DNA of 64,000 nucleotides from Desulfovibrio intestinalis. Lineage in GTDB: Bacteria > Desulfobacterota > Desulfovibrionia > Desulfovibrionales > Desulfovibrionaceae. Under the pieces are notes generated by a model that was given only the letters and a program-made list of their open reading frames with translations, made no database searches and had not been told where the DNA came from. The first letter of the stretch is position 1. Each line of letters opens with the position of its first letter. The position numbers and the translations under genes were made by a program. Where the stretch lies: contig NZ_JACHGO010000009.1 in the NCBI RefSeq assembly GCF_014202345.1, forward strand, positions 29,133-93,132, in the 5' to 3' direction. Below, one piece after another: positions 25,472 through 33,661 of the stretch.

Positions 25472-28400
25472 TTAGAATTCCAGCCCAAAACTGATACCCC
25501 CGGAACAAGAGGAACTGTGCGAGCGGAAAAATTCCGCGCCAAGCTCCACCTGTGCAAAAAATCCGCTGGCGTGGGTTGCCCGCAAACCGGTTTGAACCAG
25601 CATAGCGTCGCGGCCCGGAATGTCTGACTGGCTTTCAAAACTCGCATCATATCCTTTAAAACTGGCATCACTGTGAAAAGATCCGTCAAGCCAGTCATGC
25701 CGCCAACCAGCCAGAGTGTCCCACGAAAGCGTGGTGCCGTTCTCCAGCGTGCGGGAAAGCTTCGCATGCGCGCCAAGCACAGAAGAAAGGCTGTCGTCGG
25801 TGGCGGCGTCCAGCTTGAGGGCCGAAGCGCCTGCCCCGCCTTCAGTAAATCCGGGCCTTGAACTCAGGCTGTATTCAAACCAGCCCAGCGGCCCGGCTTC
25901 CACGCCGCCCCAGGAAGGAGTCCAGCTCCAGTTTTTGCCGCCGCCTGCCAGCAAATCGGTGGTAAGCCCGGTCCAGCGGCTGTCATGTTTGCGCAGGTAT
26001 CCATTAAAATTTACCGCGCGCTTCATATTGACGTCTTCAAAGCCCACACGGGCCATGCCCATAACATACCCGCCGTCCCACCAGAGCGGCTTGAAGTGAG
26101 CGTGGCCGCCCACGGAAGCGGCAAGGGTTTCAGCCTTGGCTTCACCCGCGTAATGCATGTAGGTGCGGCGGCCAGAAAGCGCCACATCCAACCCTGCTGT
26201 AAGGCCGCTGTCCCACTGGCGGTCGACGCCAAGAGCCAGCCCTGCGCCAGACGACGTAAAACCTGCCGAACCACCGTTGGCGTTCACGTTGCTGTAGCTG
26301 CCAAAAGGCAGTGCCCATGCCTGCCAGCCGCCAAAAGCCGCGTCTCCGCTGGACAGGCCCGTACCGCTTGCAGTGGCCACTGGCGCGCTGCCGCCCAGAA
26401 AGCGCTTCACCAGAAGCAGATTGAGCTGGCGTTGCGCGTCCAGACCTGCCCGCGCTACAGCGTCATAACTGTTGGGGCTCAGTTGCTCCATTGCCGGAGC
26501 AACTCCGCTGCCGGAAACATCGGTCCAGTCCAGCGCCTGAAACAGGTTTTGCATGTCGCCCGAGGCGGACCCGGCTGCCAGATACAGGGCATCGCCAACG
26601 TTGGCGGTAGTGGAGCTGTCAGCATAGCGGCTGTAGGCGTTGCGCATGCGCTGCTGCCCCAAAGCAGCCGATCCAGTGCCATTACTTGAAGCAACACTGA
26701 AGCTGAGTGTGGGAGAAGAAGAAACCATACCCACGCTGTCAAACATACCGCTGGAGCTGACCGCCTGTACGCTGTTGACACTTATGGCATAGCCATCTGA
26801 ATAAAACCCTGGCGCGGGTGAGAAGCGCAATGCCCCGTCGAGGGTGGCAGTTGTTGCACTGAGGACGGAATACTGCTTGTCGGCAGTAATACCAATATGC
26901 AGGGCCCCATCAGCGTCTTGGGTATAGCTGTTCACCTTGAGAATCAGCCCGCGATAGCCCGGAGCCACAGTACCTTTGTTAAGTACACTCCTCTGGATTT
27001 CACCGTCACCCATCAGAATACCGTTCTGACGCACCAGAACGTCGCTATTTTGCAGTACTCCGCCCGTGCCATCGGCTCGTTGACTTACAGCCAGGGCGCC
27101 ACCTTCCACAACGGTTAATCCACTGTAGTCATTGGTACCGCTGAGCACTAACAGTCCATCACCAGCCTTGCGCAGGCCCACATTCAGGCCCCTCAAGGCA
27201 GTAGCGTCGGCACCAGCCAGAAAATCGGCATGGTGATAACTATCTTCCCACATACGCTGCGTAATATCATTGCTGAATTCAGCAACATAGCCCTGCGTGT
27301 CGAATGTTTCCAGCGCGTGCTTGCCCCCCAATTCGGACAGCGTTATCACATCGTCCGCTGTCATGCGGTTGGCGTCCAGCCTGGCAATGCCGCGCACTGC
27401 CTTGCCCGCGTCAAGCAGGCCTTGACCGAAGACTTCCTCCCTGGACAGGTACTGGATACTTTGCTGGCCCTGATCAATCAGGTCTTTCAGTGTGTCCCTT
27501 ATCCAGGTTTCCAATGGGTAGGCATCATCTATCCATTGCTTGACTGTTGCACCGGTAGGAGAAGGCACGGCGTTATCCACAATGGTAATAACAACCTTGT
27601 CAATGTAGCCATTGCCATCAAGGGAATATTGCACAAGGTGCGTGGGCGCTACAAAGCTGTTGTCAGCCGTTGTCAGCACGGCGTCAGCCAGTTGCTTGCC
27701 CGTCATCCACGGAAAAGCCTGCTGTACCAGCCCCAGCGTCCCGCTCACATAGGGCGCGGCCATGCTGGTTCCGCTCATAAGCGTGTAACCGTTATTGGTA
27801 GCGTTGAGAGAATTGATGTCACTGCCTGGCGCGGACACGCTCCAGAGCTGGGCTTTGTGCCCCAGATTACTGAACCAGCTGATCCCGGTGGGGCTGATTG
27901 TGCGTGTACCGTCAGCCGCTGTTGTAATGTTGCCAATATCCAGAGAGATAACGCTGAGCCAGGCTTTCAGGTCCGGGAGATAACGCGGCAGTGAACTCTG
28001 AAAGGCGGGGGCCATAAATGTGTCATTTCCGGCGGCGAAGACGATAACCTTGTTATAATCCGTTGCAAGTTCAGCCAGTTGCCTGTCAACAGCCAGATCC
28101 TCATCATTTTCTACAAGATTCTGGATTATTGAGGGAACATCCATTCCTGGTTCAAGAATGGGAGCATAACTCAAGCCCCAGCTGTTGTTGATGACGCGCA
28201 CATCGGGACGTGCGCCAAACAGGCTTAAAAGATCGGGGGGAGTAAGCCCTGTAGTTGAACCTGTTTCATGCCCCAGTATGGCCGCCGAGATAAGCTTGGC
28301 GTCAAAGGCCACGCCGTGCATGCCTGTACCGTTGCGCGAGGCCGCCATAATGCCCGCCACATGACTGCCGTGCCTGTCATATTTCCAGTTGGGTATATAG

Positions 28401-28711
28401 GGCAGGCCAGTAAGATCGTCGATGGGCATGTCCACGCTTCCAATTTTTCCTGCAAGCTCCGGATGACTTGTGCGCACAGAGGTGTCAACAATGCCCAATG
28501 TTATGCCAGCGCCAGTATAGCCCAGAGCATAGGCATCCGCTGCATGGATAAAATCAAGCCCGGTGCTGTTCCAGTATTCCTGCGATTTAAAACTGTCAGC
28601 ACTGGCCGCGTTTACTTGAGATGATGTGAAAAGGAACAGCAGCAAAAGCAATAAAGGCTGAGACAGATTGCAAAAACGACGTAACTTGCGAGCCTGTAAA
28701 GAAAGAAACAC
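25472..28711 (-). CDS. Autotransporter serine protease (subtilisin S8 passenger)
   Basis: 1079-residue type Va secreted protease. A signal peptide (hydrophobic Leu-rich core, ~18-35, cleavage after VNA) leads an S8 domain with the catalytic triad Asp76 (GIVDTSV), His114 (DRHGSHVAG) and Ser316 (SGTSMAAPYVSG), oxyanion Asn in VFAAGND. A beta-helical passenger stretch with an autotransporter-associated repeat (VLSGTNDYSGLTVVEGGAL, ~528-546) follows, then a C-terminal beta-barrel of about 290 residues ending in phenylalanine (FGLEF). Start is GTG at 28711 after a GGGGGAA site. It is a cell-surface or released protease; monocistronic. Confidence 0.93.
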   Translation of the reverse strand: MFLSLQARKLRRFCNLSQPLLLLLLFLFTSSQVNAASADSFKSQEYWNSTGLDFIHAADAYALGYTGAGITLGIVDTSVRTSHPELAGKIGSVDMPIDDLTGLPYIPNWKYDRHGSHVAGIMAASRNGTGMHGVAFDAKLISAAILGHETGSTTGLTPPDLLSLFGARPDVRVINNSWGLSYAPILEPGMDVPSIIQNLVENDEDLAVDRQLAELATDYNKVIVFAAGNDTFMAPAFQSSLPRYLPDLKAWLSVISLDIGNITTAADGTRTISPTGISWFSNLGHKAQLWSVSAPGSDINSLNATNNGYTLMSGTSMAAPYVSGTLGLVQQAFPWMTGKQLADAVLTTADNSFVAPTHLVQYSLDGNGYIDKVVITIVDNAVPSPTGATVKQWIDDAYPLETWIRDTLKDLIDQGQQSIQYLSREEVFGQGLLDAGKAVRGIARLDANRMTADDVITLSELGGKHALETFDTQGYVAEFSNDITQRMWEDSYHHADFLAGADATALRGLNVGLRKAGDGLLVLSGTNDYSGLTVVEGGALAVSQRADGTGGVLQNSDVLVRQNGILMGDGEIQRSVLNKGTVAPGYRGLILKVNSYTQDADGALHIGITADKQYSVLSATTATLDGALRFSPAPGFYSDGYAISVNSVQAVSSSGMFDSVGMVSSSPTLSFSVASSNGTGSAALGQQRMRNAYSRYADSSTTANVGDALYLAAGSASGDMQNLFQALDWTDVSGSGVAPAMEQLSPNSYDAVARAGLDAQRQLNLLLVKRFLGGSAPVATASGTGLSSGDAAFGGWQAWALPFGSYSNVNANGGSAGFTSSGAGLALGVDRQWDSGLTAGLDVALSGRRTYMHYAGEAKAETLAASVGGHAHFKPLWWDGGYVMGMARVGFEDVNMKRAVNFNGYLRKHDSRWTGLTTDLLAGGGKNWSWTPSWGGVEAGPLGWFEYSLSSRPGFTEGGAGASALKLDAATDDSLSSVLGAHAKLSRTLENGTTLSWDTLAGWRHDWLDGSFHSDASFKGYDASFESQSDIPGRDAMLVQTGLRATHASGFFAQVELGAEFFRSHSSSCSGGISFGLEF

Positions 28712-28818
28712 GTTTCCCCCGTTATTTTTTTCAATCTGTCCACTAGAAACATGAGCATCTATAAACCAACCATCAACCTATGGAATAATTGCCTGATTTT
28801 CCGCTGCAATGAACACTA

Positions 28819-28855
28819 AAGCAGATTAACTTTGAAAATAGATATTCTCAAAGTT
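28819..28855. repeat. REP-like palindrome, partial relative
   Basis: Shares an 18-base stretch AGCAGATTAACTTTGAAA with the left end of the element at 30012, followed by the mirrored arm TCAAAGT (28848-28854). The downstream hairpins of the full element are not conserved here. Confidence 0.5.
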
Positions 28856-29181
28856 TGAGGCACGTTCGGTCCGGCGCTTCATAGCGCAACTAGTTGCGCT
28901 TACACCAACACGGCTGGCGCATGCTCGCGCAGCCCCCGGAGCCGCTGGAGCATGTAAAAGTTAACACACTCTAGTTATTATGAAAGACGAAGCCAGCATG
29001 CGAACGGCGCCGGGCAGCAAAAATGACCTTCTATATCCTGCTTATTTTATTCACTATGAATAATTATTTCAAACTTTACAACAAGATATTATTCCACTGG
29101 TCCGCCTTGCGGCGGTGGTGTAATCGCGGCGGCACGACCCCTCCTGCATATACGAATCACGCCCATGCGGCAATTTTTCCA

Positions 29182-29236
29182 TAAAAAACCCTGCATTACG
29201 GCGGCGTACCATCAGGCAGCCACCCTAATGCAGGGA
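29182..29236 (-). terminator. Intrinsic terminator downstream of purE
   Basis: CCCTGCATTA (29189-29198) with TAATGCAGGG (29227-29236), and an A6 run at 29183-29188 that reads as U6 on the minus strand. It lies about 240 bases beyond the purE stop. Confidence 0.75.
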
Positions 29237-29277
29237 TCTGTATACCTCAGTAAATCAAAAGCCTCGCAGCATGATTC

Positions 29278-29307
29278 TAAAGCATTTCAGCTTTGAAATG
29301 CTTTAGT
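29278..29307. repeat. Perfect 13-bp hairpin with TTTCA/TGAAA arms
   Basis: CTAAAGCATTTCA (29278-29290), loop GCTT, TGAAATGCTTTAG (29295-29307). The arms resemble the AGAGCATTT/AAATGCTCT ends of the REP-like family members. Confidence 0.5.
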
Positions 29308-29433
29308 GTCTGCGTGAACAGACATTCACCGTGGAGGCGTAAGCGCAGCTTCAGCCGTTGCGACGCAGGAAGCTACGGATAAAGACATCACGGCTATTTA
29401 TTTGCGCGATTAAACGCCGCAAAGAACATGCCG

Positions 29434-29465
29434 TTAATTTTGAGAATACGTATTCCCAAAGTTAA
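29434..29465. repeat. 32-base imperfect palindrome, REP-like family relative
   Basis: TTAATTTTGAGAATA (29434-29448) against TATTCCCAAAGTTAA (29451-29465), three mismatches. On the minus strand it reads GATTAACTTTGGGAATA, close to the core at 28819. It ends six bases before the purE stop. Confidence 0.5.
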
Positions 29466-29471
29466 TCAGCC

Positions 29472-29969
29472 CTAAGCGTATTTACGGCTGATTTCTTCCC
29501 CGGACTTTTCCACGTCGGCGCGCATTTTTGCGCGGGCAGCGTCGATCTTGCTGGCAAGAGCCGGGTCAGACAGCGCCAGAATCTGGGCGGCAAGCCATGC
29601 GGCATTGCGAGCTCCGGCCTTGTCCAGCGCCACGGTAGCCACCGGGAATCCGGGAGGCATCTGCACGGTGGCGAGCAGGGCGTCCATGCCGCCAAGAGCC
29701 ACGCTGGACACAGGAATGCCTATGACCGGGCGCGTGGTGCGCGCGGCAACGGCTCCGGCCAGATGTGCGGCCATGCCCGCTGCGCAGATAAATACCTGCG
29801 CGCCAGCGGCTTCACTGTCGGCCACCAGCTTTTCTGTACGTTCGGGGGTGCGGTGGGCGGAGCTGACAGTAATAAAGCAGCTTATGCCCAGGCTTTTCAG
29901 TACTTCCACACAGGGGCTCACCTTGTCTTCATCTGACTGCGAGCCCATCAAGATGACCACTTTCGCCAT
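29472..29969 (-). CDS. purE: N5-carboxyaminoimidazole ribonucleotide mutase, class I PurE
   Basis: Moves the carboxylate of N5-CAIR to give CAIR in purine synthesis. 165 residues with the signatures [16 protein letters not shown] (4-19), [10 protein letters not shown] (~36-45; catalytic His) and [23 protein letters not shown] split near 61-83. Length and motifs fit the bacterial class I enzyme. The ATG at 29969 has an AGAGGAT site. It is downstream of purD on the same strand, separated by the REP-like element at 30012-30152. No purK is in the window. Confidence 0.95.
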   Translation of the reverse strand: MAKVVILMGSQSDEDKVSPCVEVLKSLGISCFITVSSAHRTPERTEKLVADSEAAGAQVFICAAGMAAHLAGAVAARTTRPVIGIPVSSVALGGMDALLATVQMPPGFPVATVALDKAGARNAAWLAAQILALSDPALASKIDAARAKMRADVEKSGEEISRKYA

Positions 29970-30011
29970 GTCTTATCCTCTGATTCCGCCCCAAGGGGCC
30001 GAAGTGATCTG

Positions 30012-30152
30012 GAGCAGATTAACTTTGAAATCCATCACATTTCAAAATTGTCATTGTGCCCAAAAATACGATTTCCGGCACAATCCACGCAGCGCTGCAC
30101 TTTTGTGCAGTATTAGAGCAGTTAACATCTTTCAAGATTCAAATGCTCTAAC
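30012..30152. repeat. REP-like dispersed element (full copy, between purD and purE)
   Basis: Modules in order: palindrome TTTGAAAT/ACATTTCAAA (30024-30046); hairpin ATTGTGCC (30053-30060) with GGCACAAT (30077-30084) around AAAATACGATTT; the linker CCACGCAG; hairpin CTGCAC-TTTT-GTGCAG (30095-30110); terminal stem TTAGAGCA (30113-30120) with TGCTCTAA (30144-30151). The same order is seen at 59105-59252 and largely at 49002-49122. Non-coding. Confidence 0.8.
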
Positions 30153-30182
30153 GTTCCGGCAGGCCGCGTTTCTGCGCAAGAG

Positions 30183-31469
30183 TTATTTTCCTTTGAGCCG
30201 GTTGATGCCTTTCTGCCCGATATCCCTGCGGTAGAAGCCACCGTCCATCTGTACTTTTTCAGCTGCGGCGTAGGCGGCCTGCTGCGCGCCTTCCAGGTCG
30301 TCGCCCAAAGCGGTGATGCAGAGCACCCGCCCGCCGTTGGATACCAGCACGCCATCATTCACGGTCGTGCCGCTATGAAAAACCTTAACGCCCGGCAGCG
30401 CGTCAGCATCGGCAATGCCTGTAATGGGCGTACCCTTGGTATAAGCGCCCGGATACCCTGCGGCGGTCATAACCACGCCCAAAGCCGTCTTGGCGCTCTG
30501 CCCTATGCTGGAAGGATCAAGCTTGCCCGCAACACAGTCCAGCATGATGCGGGGCAGATCGCCCTCAAGACGCATGAGCATGGGCTGGCATTCCGGGTCG
30601 CCAAAGCGCACGTTGTATTCCAGCACCTTGGGGCCGTCGGCGGTCATCATCAACCCGGCATACAACATGCCCACAAAGGGATGTCCGTCCTTGGCAAGCT
30701 CGCGCAGGATGGGGCGCACGGTAAGGTCGGCCATTTCCTCAAGCATGCTGTCGGGCAAAACTGGGGCCGGGCTGTAAGCGCCCATGCCGCCAGTGTTCGG
30801 GCCTTCGTCATTGTCAAAAACCCGCTTGTGGTCCTGGGCCGAGGGCAGGGGCACGGCGCGTTCGCCATCGCACATGCACAGGAAGGAAGCTTCCTCGCCC
30901 ACAAGGCATTCTTCAAGCACCACAAAATCACCCGCCGAACCAAAGGCGCGGGCGCTCATAATGTCGTTTACGGCCTGCAGGGCTTCCTGCGAATCTGCGG
31001 CCATGATGACGCCCTTGCCAGCGGCCAGACCATCGGCCTTGACCACCAGAGGCGCGCCCACCTTGACCACATGATTTCGGGCCATTTCCACATCGCTGAA
31101 CACCGCGCAGTGGGCTGTGGGCACATTGGCCCTGGCCATGATTTCCTTGGCAAAGGCCTTACTGCCTTCAAGCTTTGCTCCGTAGCTGTCAGGCCCGAAA
31201 CAGGCAATGCCTGCCTCACGCATGCGGTCGGTGATACCCAGAGTCAAAGGAAGTTCGGGGCCGGGCACAACAAGATCAATCTTTTCCCTGCGTGCCAGGT
31301 CTACCAGCCCGTCCAGGTCATCAACAGGCACGGGCACGTTGACCGCGCCTTCCCTGCTGGTTCCCCCATTGCCGGGCGCGGCAAAAACCGCTTCAACACC
31401 GGGGCTTTGCATGAATTTCCAGACCAGGGCGTGTTCTCGCCCACCGGAACCAATCACCAGGATGCGCAT
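30183..31469 (-). CDS. purD: Phosphoribosylamine-glycine ligase (GAR synthetase)
   Basis: ATP-grasp enzyme joining phosphoribosylamine and glycine in purine synthesis. 428 residues. N-terminal domain MRILVIGSGGREHALVWKF; ATP-grasp core with PLVVKADGLAAGKGVIMA (~137-154), VVLEECLVGEEASFLCMCDG (~185-204), the hallmark HKRVFDNDEGPNTGGMGAYSPAP split around 213-235, and VLEYNVRFGDPECQ (~286-299). ATG 31469 has an AAGGAGA site; an in-frame ATG at 31502 is in the terminator of the upstream gene. Possibly co-transcribed with purE. Confidence 0.97.
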   Translation of the reverse strand: MRILVIGSGGREHALVWKFMQSPGVEAVFAAPGNGGTSREGAVNVPVPVDDLDGLVDLARREKIDLVVPGPELPLTLGITDRMREAGIACFGPDSYGAKLEGSKAFAKEIMARANVPTAHCAVFSDVEMARNHVVKVGAPLVVKADGLAAGKGVIMAADSQEALQAVNDIMSARAFGSAGDFVVLEECLVGEEASFLCMCDGERAVPLPSAQDHKRVFDNDEGPNTGGMGAYSPAPVLPDSMLEEMADLTVRPILRELAKDGHPFVGMLYAGLMMTADGPKVLEYNVRFGDPECQPMLMRLEGDLPRIMLDCVAGKLDPSSIGQSAKTALGVVMTAAGYPGAYTKGTPITGIADADALPGVKVFHSGTTVNDGVLVSNGGRVLCITALGDDLEGAQQAAYAAAEKVQMDGGFYRRDIGQKGINRLKGK

Positions 31470-31494
31470 GCCGTCTCCTTGACGTGTACTGAAT

Positions 31495-31564
31495 AAAAGC
31501 AAAGCCCCGAAAAGGGGGCTTTGCCAAGGGCGGACAGCCCGCTGCAGAACGCGTGGGCTGTCCG
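31495..31564 (-). terminator. Tandem hairpin terminator of the FG-GAP protein gene
   Basis: On the minus strand, CGGACAGCCC/GGGCTGTCCG (31531-31564) comes first, then GCAAAGCCCC/GGGGCTTTGC (31499-31524) followed by TTTTATTC. It separates the 31577-33259 gene from purD. Confidence 0.8.
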
Positions 31565-31576
31565 CGCCCGACGTTC

Positions 31577-33259
31577 TTAGTTGGGACTCACTTCAAAATC
31601 GCTCATATCAGCCGGAACGTTGGGGTTCGTGGCCGAAACGTCCAGCGGATAAGCGGTAATCATGCACTGGCGGCTGCCAACGCCGAGGTCCGGCGAAGTG
31701 TTCAGCCCCACCACAAGGTCAAGTACACCGTTGTTGGTCACGTCAGCCAGGTCTACAGCAGCGACGGAACCACGGATGCGGCGCGTCTTCCACTTGAGGC
31801 CAAGGCCAACGCCGTCCCAGTACAGGGAGTGAATTTCACCCTGCGGGAAGTAGCGGTAACGGTCGAATATCTGCGAAGCCGTGGATATGGGCTTGTTAAT
31901 CAGCAGGGTATACTCGCCAGTATGGCCAATGTCGGCAGTGATCATGTTCATAGGCGCATAATACTTGCTGGGCAGCTGGTAGTTCTTGTCTACGCCAAGA
32001 CCGGGCATGCCCTTGTAGTGGTCCATACCAGTGGCAGAGCCGGAAAAACGCTCCATCGTGGTGTGGATAAGCGTATTGCTGTTGCCCTGAAAAACCTTGA
32101 GGCGTTCGTCGTCAGTAAGCATGATGAGCTGATCGCCCTTGCCAGCCTTGCCGCCGGGCAACCATGCGATGTTAAAGACAGTGGCCCCGGTGGGCAGGTC
32201 AAGCCGCGTGCCGAAGGTGTACTTGCCGCCGGCTTTCACCATTGTGTACACGCCAGGGGCAAAAAGCTTGAGCGAGTCCCAGCCCTGACCCACAAGCGTG
32301 GGTGTGAAGGTGGGGGGCAAACGCACCACGCTCACATAGTAGGGGATGCGTTCAGATACCTGCGTGAACTTGTTGCCCTTGAAGCTGTAAAAATAGCTGT
32401 AGGGACGGTTGCTTTCGCCTTCAAACGTCGCCACAACCAGATCCATTGCACCGTCGCGGTTCAGGTCGATAGCCCGCATCGAGAAGTTCTGGTTGGAACG
32501 CGAAACAAGGGTTTCACCCAGCAGCTTCAGCTTGCCGTCGCCATCCCACGCATAAATGCGCAGATGGTTGTCGCTCATCAGGGCGATTTCGTTTTTGCCG
32601 TCGCCGTTAAAGTCAGCCACGGCCATGCCCACCATAGTGAAGGGCAGGCGCTGGCTGCGCAGGCGTGAGCCGTCGCCGGAACCCGCGCCCTGATAACGGA
32701 ACTGCGGGTTCAGGTACACCTGCTGCTGGCCCGTTTCATTGGCGATGATGTCCCCGCCAGGAGCCATCGAGGCGCGGGGACCGCTGGCCGCCGTGCTTCC
32801 GGGCGCGCGCACTCCGGCAATACCGAAGACTTCCTGCCCGAGAGCAGCGCTCAGGTTCTGCACAGTGCCAGTCAGGGCGCTCACGGAACTCTGGGCAGTT
32901 TTGCTCCAGGTTTTTCCGGCCTTGTCCACGCTGTTGACTTCAATGGTGCAGTCATTGCCCATCACATTGACCGAACCCCAGATGGCATAGTCTGCGCCGG
33001 AGGAGTTCATGGCCTTGCTGGCTTCTGCCTGCGAAGCGGCTTTGCCCTGAGCAGAGCGCACGTCAAGCACACCGGGGCGGTTCAAACGGCCCTGAATGGT
33101 GGCCGGAACGGCCTTGGAAAGGTAAGCGTAGCTTTGCGGCGCATTCACCGTGAAAGGCAGCACCACGGCACTTTTGGCTGCAGCTTGCGTTGCCGTGGTC
33201 AACCCGGTGGCAAGCAGCGCGAGGCAGACAGCAAAAGTCAGTCGCATGGCAAATTTCAT
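31577..33259 (-). CDS. Exported FG-GAP/VCBS-repeat protein
   Basis: 560 residues with a signal peptide (residues 1-27, MKFAMRLTFAVCLALLATGL, cleavage after QAA). The N-terminal part (~30-140) resembles the variable lipoprotein-like alpha/beta domain used in curli-assembly or TolB-type proteins (VVLPFTVNAPQSYAYLSKAVPATIQ). The C-terminal part carries FG-GAP beta-propeller blades with calcium-type loops: VADFNGDGKNEIALM (~209-223), IDLNRDGAMDLVVA (~260-273) and ADVTNNGVLDLVVG (~515-528). ATG 33259 has an AAGGAG site. It is probably a periplasmic or surface propeller protein of unknown ligand. Confidence 0.82.
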   Translation of the reverse strand: MKFAMRLTFAVCLALLATGLTTATQAAAKSAVVLPFTVNAPQSYAYLSKAVPATIQGRLNRPGVLDVRSAQGKAASQAEASKAMNSSGADYAIWGSVNVMGNDCTIEVNSVDKAGKTWSKTAQSSVSALTGTVQNLSAALGQEVFGIAGVRAPGSTAASGPRASMAPGGDIIANETGQQQVYLNPQFRYQGAGSGDGSRLRSQRLPFTMVGMAVADFNGDGKNEIALMSDNHLRIYAWDGDGKLKLLGETLVSRSNQNFSMRAIDLNRDGAMDLVVATFEGESNRPYSYFYSFKGNKFTQVSERIPYYVSVVRLPPTFTPTLVGQGWDSLKLFAPGVYTMVKAGGKYTFGTRLDLPTGATVFNIAWLPGGKAGKGDQLIMLTDDERLKVFQGNSNTLIHTTMERFSGSATGMDHYKGMPGLGVDKNYQLPSKYYAPMNMITADIGHTGEYTLLINKPISTASQIFDRYRYFPQGEIHSLYWDGVGLGLKWKTRRIRGSVAAVDLADVTNNGVLDLVVGLNTSPDLGVGSRQCMITAYPLDVSATNPNVPADMSDFEVSPN

Positions 33260-33661
33260 TCCGTTCTCCTTGGGTATCTTGCCAGATTCCCGGTAAAATA
33301 AAGGAAGCTCCGATCAAGGCGGCTTTTTTGCTTACGGCGTGCAAGGCCGTTTTTGAGGCGAAGCACGTCGCAAAAATCGGGCAAGGCAGCCACACATCAC
33401 GTCTTGGGATGCAATGACGCCTAAATTTCAAAAACCAATGATCAAGTTTCCTGGGGCCGTCAGCTGCCGTAAAAATTTGGCAGCAGCCACGCCCGCGGGT
33501 CACACCCGCGCAAAGCGCAGGCGGCATGGCACGCATAAATGTCACACGGGCGCACTATACGCGCAGTTGGCGCGCCGCGCAACATCTGGAAAAGAGCGTC
33601 AGCATGGAATATCCGGCAAAAAGCTCTTGCGGCTCGAACCGCCTGCCCATACTATGCCGCC
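33260..33661. other. Divergent intergenic region
   Basis: 402 bases between two divergent genes; no gene is supported. It contains a perfect hairpin CGCGGGT-CAC-ACCCGCG (33494-33510) and a CTGCC/GGCAG stem around an A/T-rich loop near 33467-33483. Promoters for both genes should lie here, but no clear -35/-10 pair is seen. Confidence 0.4.

Larger units (their letters stand above)
28712..29471. other. Gene-free interval upstream of the autotransporter, rich in palindromes
   Basis: 760 bases without a supported gene. It holds a relative of the REP-like family at 28819-28855, a perfect 18-base palindrome (AGCGCAAC-TAGTTGCGCT) at 28883-28900, the purE-side terminator at 29182-29236, a perfect 13-bp hairpin with GCTT loop at 29278-29307 and a 32-base palindrome at 29434-29465. 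The autotransporter promoter must also be here but I cannot fix it. Confidence 0.6.
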
